Part shown: one piece after another, positions 23,378 through 33,097 of the stretch
How the letters are laid out: each line of letters starts with the position of its first letter
Numbering within the stretch: the first letter of the stretch is position 1
NCBI RefSeq assembly: GCF_030272615.1
Contig: NC_081410.1
Coordinates: 258,401,533 to 258,465,532, forward strand
DNA length: 64,000 nt
Direction of reading: 5' to 3'
Source of the DNA: Cryptomeria japonica
Lineage: Eukaryota; Streptophyta; Pinopsida; Cupressales; Cupressaceae
The notes under the pieces: model-generated
The model's input: only the letters and a program-made list of their open reading frames with translations
What the model was told of the DNA's origin: nothing
Database searches by the model: none
Made by a program: the position numbers and the translations under genes

Positions 23378-25179
23378 GTAACTGTTAAGGCCCAAAAGTG
23401 CACCCGAAAACTAAGTCCTTAAAAACTCAGCACTTTGGGATAATATGGGAACAATCATGAGTCTGTGGGTAAACTACTGGGATGATTGGACCTCTGGATA
23501 GGTCGGTTCCTAAGAATGATGGATCACCTATTCTAATAAAACTTGGGAAACTTTGCCTGGAAAAGGGAGAAGGTATTAAAAAACTAAAAAAAGGAAAAAA
23601 CTAATAACTTAAGTAAAGTGATACACCAATTTGATCTTAAAAAAAAAGAAAAACTTTCTAAAATCACCTGTTTTACTCAAAAGCACCTCTGATTTATATC
23701 ACAAAAATGATTTATGCAAAGGATCTTAACTAAGAAAATTGAAAGGAAAAAATGGCTTTCTCAAACAATCAACTGATAAATCACAATACATAACTTGTGA
23801 TTCATGCATGAGATAGAAATTCCAAAAAGGGTTATTTAATCAATAACACAATATAAAAATGACTCTCAATCACACATGAAATAATAAGCTCAAAAATATA
23901 AGGTATAAGCTGGTAATTTTATTGAATTTTCTGTCAAGAAAACTATAAATGTGAGCTAAAAGAAGGATTCTTTGCCAAGCATGAGAATAATATTCCAGAA
24001 CCCCCCTTGGCAAAAGATGAAATTTACTCTTATACAAAAAGGCCTTCCAAAGGCAAGGATAAGATGACTCCAAGTCAACTAAAGGTGAACTGAAGTGATC
24101 TCCAACTCAAAATATCCCAAAAATCCAAGCAGAGAGGAAAAACCACCAAAAAAGGCTTCAAAATTTTGCATAAATGTGTGAAATCTGGCCCAAACTCTTG
24201 GTCAACTAAAGGTTGACCCATGTGACACTCAAAATCAAGTCCCAACTACTGGAGAATTGGCACAAACCCATGTATAACTTCACCTTAAGCCCAAATCCGA
24301 CCCCCAAACTCATGAGATAACTCCATCCTCTTTGAATTCAATATTTTTCTTGCATATGCATATTGGGAATATATATTTAAGACACAATTATAATAAATAT
24401 TAATTGGATTTATAACTCATCCAATTAGAATATTCATTTTACAATTTTCAATGTGTCTATGGGTGGAAAGTATTGAACTCAAAAAGGGCTACAAAGATGC
24501 AAAATTAATAATTTCCACATAAGGATATGATGATAGGAAATTTCTTTTTTATATGTAAAACTAATTAATTTTAATAATTAGTTATTATGTTAATGTTGCT
24601 ATAAGTTTATTTTAGTCAACATTAATATAATAATTAATTATTAAAATTAATAGCATCTTTGTAAGAAATAAGCCTTTTAAAAGACTTAAGGGTTTTATAG
24701 CCTCCCCACGGCTAAGTATAACATCTCATAAGTGGGAGTCTTGGGACTCGACCACTATGTATTAGTTGCATCTTTAAAATAAAAATGCAATCCCATAAAA
24801 ATGGGAAAAAAGTGAGAAAAGGAGACAAACAACAGCGAAACCTAAGTTTCCATTCATTCTTGCATTTTAAACATCGTTGTAGAAGAGTTTTGTCGCCATG
24901 TTAGGGTTTGAACAGGAAGATGAGGAACGCAAACTGCAAACTGACCTTCTCCTTTTTCATCCACGGCTTGAACTAGGGTTTTCAAATTTCGAATTTGCAG
25001 GGGTCTCTTCATAAACCGCAACATTCTTTCGGTTACAAAATCGAAACAAGGTATTTTCGAGCTGCATTTTTAAAGGAAATCTCTGCAATTTTGCATTTTT
25101 CCTTTGAAATCTCAGTAGTGTGTAATGGGTTCATGAGCTTTGCTTGACTTTTCAATAAATGATCATGCAAGAAACTGTG

Positions 25180-25640
25180 CTAATGGGTTTCCCATCTCCT
25201 ATTGTCATGCAATGGATAGTTATCTGCATAAGAAAGATCTCCCACATACAAAACTGCCTGTCCATTTGTCTTTAAATAATGTTGAAAGGTCCTATTTGAG
25301 TCAAATGTTTGACCAAGATCTCCAAGGATACCGAATGTATACAGTGTGTCCAGACCAATTCTGGGGGGTGTAAAGAATGAGAACTCGCGGGTTGTATTTC
25401 CCAATCCAAACTTGTAAAAATACTCAGTATCATACTGTAAATTCTTCACTGTACAATGATGAATGTAGCCTGATGTATAGTTAGAATACTTGTAGCTTGT
25501 AACAATCCCCTCTGCTGAATACTTGTACTTGGACTGCTTAGTACCATAAAGAACAGTATTGGACCCAGGCTCAGAGGTTGTGACCCATGATACGATACAA
25601 TTACTCTCCTACCAACATGGTCTCCTTGAGTAATATGGAC
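25180..25640 (-). pseudogene. Captured purple acid phosphatase fragment
   Basis: The frame begins VHITQGDHVGRRVIVS. After a small frameshift (~25595) it continues SWVTTSEPGSNTVLYG, then GYIHHCTVKNLQYDTEYFYK, FGILGDLGQTFDSNRT and VLYVGDLSYADNYPLHDNRR. These are hallmark plant purple acid phosphatase residues: the fibronectin-like N-domain, then the GDLGQ and GDLSYAD metal-binding motifs of the metallophosphoesterase domain. It stops at 'RRWET' before the GNHE motif, so the remaining metal ligands are missing. It covers ~150 of about 460 residues and cannot be active. Confidence 0.88.
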
Positions 25641-25860
25641 CATGAAATAAAAGATGTTCCCTTCCGGAAAGAGTTTCCCAGATTAGGTCATGTTGTGGAC
25701 AAACACCCATGCTTGTGTAGGTTTTGTCCATATCTGTACGTATATCCATACCCTGTATGTATGCTGTTCTGGAAGTAGTAGCTGAAAGTCCAATCATCAT
25801 ATTTATGGAGGTAGTCTTCCCAGCACCATTGGGACCAAGCATATCAAAGCACTCCCCTCT
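25641..25860 (-). pseudogene. Captured ABCA-subfamily transporter fragment
   Basis: The frame reads RGECFDMLGPNGAGKTTSIN with a Walker A (GPNGAGKT), then IRTDMDKTYTSMGVCPQHDL (Q-loop CPQHD) and TLSGREHLLFHG. This is the start of the nucleotide-binding domain of plant ABCA half-size transporters. It is preceded by 'gttcag', which fits a splice acceptor and hints that genomic DNA rather than cDNA was captured. It ends at the junction with the phosphatase fragment, in a different frame, so no fusion protein is encoded. Signature and Walker B motifs are absent. Confidence 0.87.
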
Positions 25861-26597
25861 GAACAGTCATATAGATTCTATGAGTTGGGCTCAACCCTTG
25901 TGGGAGCCTCATTTAATCCCACTCATACATGAAATCTAAAATCTGCAGTTTTTTATTTAACCCATTTCTGCACATTAAGCAAACTTAGTTAGAAAAAACA
26001 TTGATTCTCCAATGCAATGAGAATGATCTTTCCTTTCTGTTTTCTGATGCTTATTTTCCTGATCAAATAAGGATCATGATTGAATAGTATAAATGCATAG
26101 GCATGGTTAGGAGCTAATCAGTCATTGCTTGGATCCCTTGGATCTAACACATACTTCTTTTCACTTTTTCAGGACCAGGAGACAATTGGAGGCTAAGAGA
26201 CACCGGGGATGCAGACCTAGACCAGCAGAAACAAATTTATGCCAGCCATATACCCCCAGGCCATGGCTGGTTCCCTTCTTATCTTTTCTATGCATTTGTA
26301 TTATTTAGTTTTGCATTTCTCCTTTGCATAGGAAAATAAAGATCACTCTCACGGTCTTGTGTGAGAGAAACATTTATTCAGTAGATTACTTTCTCTTAAT
26401 CTTTCCAATTGTATAAAAATGAAATATTATAAATTGAAAACAATTGAAAGATCTAGAATATTATCCATATAATTGTATTCTTTTAAAAGGAAACCGAATA
26501 TCATAATCAAGGCCTTTTTCAAAAAAAATGTATCTTTTGCCTGACACTTGAATTTTCCACTAAATTGCAATCAATATGAAAATTCAGTAACAGTAAC

Positions 26598-27158
26598 ACA
26601 ACTCATTACCCATTGAATCCATTCATCAGCAAAGCCAAAGGCCCTAAGGATCTTCTGGAGAAAGGACCAACGGACTCTATCATAAGCCTTAGCCATATCC
26701 ATCTTAATAAACATAGCTTTTTCCTTAGAAGTCGCCATAGAATGAATGGCCTCAATAGCAATGACCACACCATCCAGGATTTGGCGACCTTCCACAAACC
26801 CACTCTGCTCCTCTGAGATGACATCCCCAAGCCAGTTCTTCAACCTCTCTGCTATCAACTTAGAAATGATCTTATAGATCACATTACAGAGAGAGATAGG
26901 GCGGAACTGGCCTAACCGGTCAGACGCATCACACTTGGGGATTAGTGCAATGAAAGTCGCATTCAAAGCACGAAGCATCTGCTTATTCCTTTGAGACTTC
27001 TGGACCACCTCCAATAAATCCAATTTGATAATATCCCAGAAATCTTGAAAGAACTCAACTGGGAACCCATCCGAACTAGGGGCTTTTCCTTTCCTCATGA
27101 GAAAAACAATCCTCTCAAGTTCTTCCAGCAAAATAGGACCCATAAGCTGCTCATTCAT
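26598..27158 (-). pseudogene. LINE ORF2: RT catalytic core, 5' half
   Basis: The frame contains APSSDGFPVEFFQDFW, ATFIALIPKC, FRPISLCNVIYKIISK, EEQSGFVEGRQI and AMFIKMDMAKAYDRVRW, which are RT blocks 0-3 of plant L1 elements, with the first catalytic Asp in KMDMAKAYD. The native protein is interrupted at 'SCVT' by the 3.2-kb insertion. Upstream, an in-frame stop at about 27276 separates it from the linker following the endonuclease. Confidence 0.93.
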
Positions 27159-27275
27159 CTCCCTAGTAACTAGAGAAGGAATACAAGCAAGAACCTGATT
27201 CTCCTCTTCCGATTCCTCCTGAGTATCCTCGCTAAAGAGGGACCGAAAATACTGTAAAGCCTCCCTAGAGATCTC

Positions 27276-28469
27276 CTACAAGGATAAACACTGCTCATCT
27301 CTATCATTGACCAACACAGGAATAGAATTGCCATGTCTTCTTGCTTTCACTGAATTGAAGAAGAACGCAGTATTCTTGTCCCCCGCTTGAAGCCAATCAA
27401 TGCAAGCTCTCTGTTTCCAATAGATTTCCTCCCTAAGCTCCCATGCCTCTAAATCCTTGATAGCCCTGTCTTCCACACTAAGCAAGGCTTCAGACAAACC
27501 ATGCTCTCTTATTACCCCGGTAATGTCATTCAATGTTATTTGAGCAACTTTCTTAGCATGAAAAATATTCCTGAAACACTGGCAGTTCCACTGTTTAAGT
27601 TGAGCCTTAACAAATTGCAGCTGCTTGGCAAAAGTGTACATAGCAATGCCAAAAGCTAGCCTCCCTTTCCTCCACCACCCCGCAACATGATCCTGCAAAG
27701 AAGGATCCCGCAACCAAATAAGCTGGAATTTGAATGAAGGAGTGCGAGCGACCCGAGCAGAAGAAGACACCAACTTTATGGGTCAGTGGTCCGATCCTCT
27801 CCAATCAAGAATCTCCAAACATGTGGACCACCCCCCACCAACCCAAAAACTAGAAACCAGAAAGCGGTCCAACCTCTCCGCAATCCAATACTCCCCTACC
27901 CTCCTGTTGTTCCAAGTGAACAGACCATTACCAGGCTTAATGTCAACAAGATGCAATGAAGATATACTATCCCAGAGAAGGAAAGAAGAAGGTTCCAAAC
28001 GCGTAACACCACCCTTCTTCTCACACAGCTCTAAAATGGCATTGAAATCTCCCACCATAATCCAGGGATGAAAAGGGAATAGCCCTCGCATAAAAGAAAT
28101 GTGAGACCATAAATTCTGCTTACCCTGAAGATCAGTGGGGGCATAAATGTTAGTAAACAAAATATATTCCCCAGTCTCAAGACTAGAGGCAACCCCGGAC
28201 AAAGAAGATCTGGAAGCAACTCACCAAATAGGATGAATCCTCAAGGGGTTCCAAACGCAAGCCACCCCTCCAGAGGAGCCAGCTGCCCCAATACACTGAC
28301 ACTCGCCTCGCCCCCAAAGCTTCGGCACCACACCCATCATACTCTCCACAGAAATTTTAGTTTCCTGCAAGAACAGGACATCAGGTGAATTACTCCTAAT
28401 CAATTCCCGAACAGGTTTTTGTCTAGGGCCATTGTTCAAGCCCCTCACGTTCCATGATAGCACAATCAT
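27276..28469 (-). pseudogene. LINE ORF2: AP-like endonuclease and linker
   Basis: ORF2 starts with LSWNVRGLN (Asn), then LFLQETK (catalytic Glu), NIYAPTD, MVGDFNAI (Asp-Asn) and RGSDH (His) of the exonuclease-endonuclease-phosphatase fold. Two nonsense codons interrupt it in frame: a TGA at 28223-28221, and a TGA at 27785-27783 where a Trp would follow SDH. The linker (27773-27276) leads to the RT. Without the stops the frame is continuous. Confidence 0.92.
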
Positions 28470-28875
28470 TTCGGAGGATTGGAAAAGTGAGAATCCAAAG
28501 TCTTTACTGACCCTGATTCAACAAAATTCTCCCCCATCAATTTGATCTTATCCAAATCCTTCTTTCTGCCAACCTTCGAATTCTTCTCCGAAGCACTTTT
28601 CTTAATATCTTTCTGATGAAGACCCAAGTATACGGAGGTCTTATTACTTTTGACCCCAGCCGGTTCCAATTTTTGAGCTGCCGGAGAACCCTCCCCCCAA
28701 GCCAAATTCACTTTCGTACCAGAAGTGGGTCCCAACTGGACCACTACTGGCTGATCCATCTCCGTTTGCTGGCTTCCAACCACTTACAAAGCCTAGGTAG
28801 AGTCCCCGATCACGCTATTTGGAACCACCCCTGATGCACCTTGATCCAAAGGGATTAACTCCTGATTCACTTCCT
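28137..28875 (-). repeat. 739-bp tandem duplication inside the LINE (copy 1)
   Basis: The segment starting gggggcataaatgttagt (28137) recurs at 28876. Copy 2 continues to 29154, is interrupted by a solo LTR, and resumes at 31126-31584. Both copies hold the end of ORF1, the ORF1/ORF2 spacer and the start of the endonuclease. Copies differ by scattered substitutions. The duplication predates the LTR insertion. Its junction has a GGGGG/CCT-type microhomology. Confidence 0.88.
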
Positions 28876-29154
28876 GGGGGCATAAATGTTAGTAAACAAA
28901 ATATATTCCCCAATCTCAAGACTAGAGGCAACCCCAGACAAAGAAGATCTGGAAGTAACTCACCAAATAGGATGAATCCTCAAGGGGTTCCAAGGCAGGC
29001 CACCCCTCCAGAGGAGCCAGCTGCCCCAATACACTGACACTCACCTCGCCCCCAAAGCTTCAACACCACACCCATCATACTCTCCACAAAAATTTTAGTT
29101 TCCTGCAAGAACAGGACATCAGGTGAATTATTCCTAATCAATTCCCGAATAGGT

Positions 29155-30158
29155 TGTAATGTCCCCTACTAGGATTTGGTCTAATTAAACCATAATTAAT
29201 CTACTTTCAAGTGCTTACGACTTAAACTAACTTGATCAAGAGTCAAGGCTATCTTAATATGAAAACAAATCTGAGACATTCTTTCTTTAGTAGATCAAGT
29301 ACTAGATAATTTAATCTTATTCCAATTCATTTATAAATCATTCACATTTGTTAAATTACCAGTTTTATGAATTATTATATATTATTATAGAGTCGTTACT
29401 AAAAGATACTACATTAATTATATTTATTGTATTAATATTTGTTATTATATCAGTATCCATATTTATAACCCTTATATTATTCCTTATTGTGATTTGAGTA
29501 TATATATATATATAAAAAATAATGTTACCAATAATTTATATATTTGCTAATAACCTATTATTAACACTGCCACTGCAAAACATTATTAGTTATGAATATA
29601 TTTAGTGGCTGGGAATGGCAGACAGATCTGATGCATGTCAGACATGGTCTGCCACTGTCATGAAACTATGTGTTACTATAATACATATTTTAAACTATGT
29701 TAATATTATTGTTAAAATTATGTATAAAGACATTATCGAGCTTCATATACTAAGCATGCATATTAAGCACATCAACATGCATACCACTAGGAACAAGGAT
29801 GTTATGCCTGTAACTAGATAACAGTTCTGAATTGATTGATAATAATTTCATTTTAATGAGCACAGATTATATATCTCCATCCCTTCCCGATACACTATCT
29901 TCCCTCTCTAAATACCTATTGAATAGTTGCAATGTCAAGAGTAATATCTTTTCAATGGAATGGTTTTCTCTAACAGCCACGTCCTCCTTAGTTAATTTAC
30001 TTAATATCATTTCCCTTAAACATACTTCTTCATAAATATTTGTTATAGTCTAATCATAACCATAAGTTATTAATTGTTGACTATGTCTTACGTGTCTTAA
30101 TTGATATTTGTTTGATAAAATAATCCTATTTAAACTTATTTAATTGGAATTTGCTTAA

Positions 30159-30203
<45 letters not shown>

Positions 30204-31120
30204 GTCGATGTCTTCCGGATAATTGCTGGATGATATTGGTGTTGATCGCTGATTTTCAACATTTCTTTGATGACACCTGAGTTGTTAATAATAGGGAGAC
30301 CATATAGTTCAATTCTTTGTCAGTAATTATTTGATGTGTTTTGTTGTTTGTCTTAGCACTTCCTTGGAGACTACGGATCGATATAGGACAAGAAGGATTG
30401 CTAGATCTTTCATACCATCCATCTAGTACTTCTCAAACTTAATGGATGACTAATACTAAATAACACCAATATCGTTTTCGCCACTCATTGCTAGATTAGC
30501 ACCAAAATATGCATCGCTACCTTCGATATCATAGTTATCTTTTTTTCATATTCATGCTTCCCTTCTGGACATAATCCTTAACATGCTGTAGACTCTTTCC
30601 TTACGACTTGTCTCTTCGATAATGGAAGAAATATAGAACATTAAGATGTAATATTATAAGATAAAACTATAAAGTTTAATAATAAATATTAATAAATATA
30701 TTAATTAAAAAATAATAATATTTAATCATTACAAATAATCTTTGGTTTCATAATTATCATATTAATTACTAATAATCACATTATTTAAGATATATATATA
30801 TATAATGATCAAGGAGGGGATATGACAGTCTTATTATAATATTAATATTATTTTTATATTAATGAATGATTAATATTACTATTAATATTATTAATTACAT
30901 AATAAATGATAATTTATTATTATGATGAAGAATCACAAAATCTATTATTGATTACATCACCAGGATGTGGGGTTATGACAACCCTCTCACTTCAGAGGAA
31001 AATCGTGAAGTCTCATAAATGAGATGATTTTCCCATATTATTAAATGTTAATTAATAAATGTTTTAATTATCGTATTTATTTAATCACGATAATCCAATG
31101 TCCAAAGAGGGGTTATGACA
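29155..31120. mobile_element. Nest level 4b: solo LTR, TGTAATGTCCCC family, 1966 bp
   Basis: The element starts TGTAATGTCCCCTACTAGG and ends AAAGAGGGGTTATGACA. Flanks are TAGGT (29150-29154) and CAGGT (31121-31125); the undisturbed LINE copy has CAGGT, so one copy carries a C-to-T change. It is inserted in copy 2 of the LINE duplication and is therefore the youngest relative event at that site. It is very AT-rich with (AT)20 at 30161-30200. The motif GGGGnTATGACA occurs three times near its right end (about 30815, 30970 and 31109-31120). No internal region remains. Confidence 0.85.
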
Positions 31121-31125
31121 CAGGT

Positions 31126-32602
31126 TTTTGTCTAGGGCCACTGTTCAAGCCCCTCACATTCCATGATAGCACAATCATTTCGAAGGATTGGAAAAGTGAG
31201 AATCCAAAGTCTTTACTGACCCTGACTCAACAAAATTCTCCCCCATCAATTTGATCTTATCCAAATCCTTCTTTCTGCCAACCTTCGAATTCTTCTCCGA
31301 AGCACTTTTCTTAATATCTTTCTGATGAAGACCCAGGTATACGGAGGTCTTATTACTTTTGACCCTAGCCAGTTCCAATTTTTGAGCTGTCGGAGAACCC
31401 TCCCCCCTAGCCAAATTCACTTATGTACCAGAAGTGGGTCCCAACTGGACCACTACTGGCTGATCCATCTCCATTTGCTGGCTTCCAACCACTTACAAAG
31501 CCTGGGTAGAGTCCCCGATCACGCTTTCTGGAACCACCCCTGATTCACCTTGATCCAAAGGGATTAACCCCGGATTCACTTCCTATTGGCTAAGGTCATC
31601 CAAGGCTTCGAATCTGTTAAAGGTATCCTCCTCCTATGTCTCCTGCAAGGACCTCTTTTGTCCTCGATTCATGTTCTTTGTCTTAACTGAGACAAAACCA
31701 TCAACACCCACTACCTCGTCCGACATAGCAACTTTTCCTTTATCAGCCCCATCTAGGTTATGGGTCGACTGCTGAGGTTGGCGCACCACCGGTTTATATC
31801 TAGGGCACTTGCGCTGTAAATGACCATACTCATGACACAGATGGCACCGAAATGGTAAAGTCTCATAATCTAACTGTTGAACCCAAGAATAAGAGCCCGC
31901 ACACATATTTGTAGAATCTGGTAAAGGTTTACTAAGATCAATTTCAACACAGATACGAGCAAAATTCATTACCTTTCTCCCCAGGGTTTGCATTGAAGAT
32001 CCCACTAGCTTCCCAAGTAGTGAGGCAAGCATCCGCAGAACATCCTCCCGACAGCATTCCACCGGAAAATGCGGTAAACGAACCCACACTGGAACCCTAT
32101 TCGGGAGCTCCTCCGAAGGGTTAAACCCCACATGCCAAGGTTTGATGAACAACCCCACCTGGTTGTAAAAATACGGGCCTCCTTCAAAAACCCTATTGCG
32201 ATCCTCCATGCAGTTGAAAGTAACCATGAAGTAGTTGTTTGCCAGTAGCATAATCTCTATTTCCCCTTCCGGTGCCAAAGTCCTCTGCACCCAATTTTCC
32301 AAAAACTGCAAAGAAACCCTCATCCCCAAAAACTTGCAATATAGCGAGTGTTTTGAAAAGTATTCAACATCTTCAGCTATCATCTCCGGAGGAATAACCA
32401 ACCTCGGCCTCTCACTGCATCTCTCCAGACAGCCATTAATCTTCGTAATTCGAGAGCCACCAGCACTACTAGACCCCGAATCTAAGGAAAAAAGATTATT
32501 ATTAAAAGTCTTCATACTTTGGGATGGGGATTTTGAACCCACCGCAGCACGAAAATCCATGGCGGGAGGTGCCTTCGAGGCCTCTCCACCAATACTCGAC
32601 AT
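31126..32602 (-). pseudogene. LINE ORF1 (Gag-like, DUF4283 plus zinc knuckle)
   Basis: A 322-codon frame (32602-31634) starts MSSIGGEASKAPP and holds a DUF4283-like region (LVIPPEMIAEDVEYF ... RVPVWVRLPHFPVE). A single CCHC knuckle, CHLCHEYGHLQRKC, follows near residues 261-274. This is the nucleic-acid-binding ORF1 of plant L1 elements. After the TAG at 31634 the frame stays readable with further stops to the Lys-rich tail (31420-31175), giving a native length near 480 residues. ORF1 and ORF2 lie on one transcript on the minus strand. Confidence 0.88.
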
Positions 32603-33097
32603 TGGACCTCACAAAAATAAAAAACCTACACCCCAAAGGGGGTAAGCAAGAAAGCACAACACCCAAGATCCCACCCCTCCCAAACACCACCGAAAGGCAG
32701 AGCCAACCGCAACCCCCTGCCCCACAGGCAAACCACGGGCCCGCAGAGAATCCCGAACCCCAGCCGCGCGTAGCACAACCCCCCTCCCGCGACCACCGCT
32801 CAACCCCTAGCACTCGCAACTCCTCCCCTCCCTGCACAAGCCTCCACTGCCCTCCCCCGACGCACCTCCTCCCCTAGCACAAGCCTCCTCCCCTCCCTGC
32901 ACAAGCCTCCACTGCCCTCCCCCGACGCACCTCCTCCCCCGACGCACCCCCTCCCGCGACCACCGCTCAACCCCTAGCACTCGCAACTCCTCCCCTCCCT
33001 GCACCAGCAAGAAACGGCCACCCACGAGCTAGGACATCAGTGCCCTAGCTCGACAACCTGCATTCTCCCGCACGCATGACGCCATCCCCAAGTCACC
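32603..33097 (-). promoter_or_regulatory. LINE 5' UTR, GC-rich with internal tandem repeats
   Basis: Strikingly C-rich on the plus strand compared with surrounding AT-rich DNA. A ~58-bp block (ctcccgcgaccaccgctcaa …) occurs at ~32783 and again at ~32951, period ~167 bp. A ~34-bp block (cctccactgccctcccccga) occurs at ~32841 and ~32907. L1 5' UTRs carry the internal promoter, sometimes as repeated monomers. The promoter role is inferred. The element's 5' end abuts the target duplication at 33098. Confidence 0.65.

Larger units (their letters stand above)
23383..26592. mobile_element. Nest level 4a: 3.2-kb insertion carrying captured gene fragments
   Basis: The insertion interrupts the LINE RT and is flanked by GTAAC on both sides (23378-23382 and 26593-26597). 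It begins TGTTAAGGCCC and ends TTCAGTAACA, so it has TG...CA ends and only a 5-bp TGTTA/TAACA inverted end. I found no LTR pair, gag or pol. In the middle are fragments of an ABCA transporter gene and a purple acid phosphatase gene, fused and in the same orientation. 23383-25100 and 25870-26592 have no recognised content. A non-autonomous retroelement or a 5-bp-TSD insertion of unknown class is possible; the family is unresolved. Confidence 0.75.
20861..33097 (-). mobile_element. Nest level 3: L1-type LINE with RNase H, full length but dead
   Basis: The element is flanked by an exact 13-bp target duplication, tattttaattatt (20848-20860 and 33098-33110), of the size and T/A-rich type expected from L1 endonuclease. 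On the minus strand it runs GC-rich 5' UTR, ORF1 (zinc knuckle), ORF2 (endonuclease, RT, zinc-binding domain, RNase H) and a short 3' tail ending ttaattatttttattca rather than poly(A). Subtracting two insertions (3.2 and 2.0 kb) and a 739-bp tandem duplication leaves about 6.3 kb. Several nonsense codons and frameshifts show it is inactive. Confidence 0.92.

Noticed and set aside
25180-25860. Phosphatase and ABC transporter as host genes
   Set aside because: Both are short truncated fragments in different frames, fused together inside an insertion with a target duplication.
23383-26592. Interpretation of the 3.2-kb insertion as a CACTA or hAT DNA transposon
   Set aside because: CACTA needs CACTA ends and a 3-bp duplication, hAT an 8-bp duplication; here the ends are TG...CA with 5 bp.
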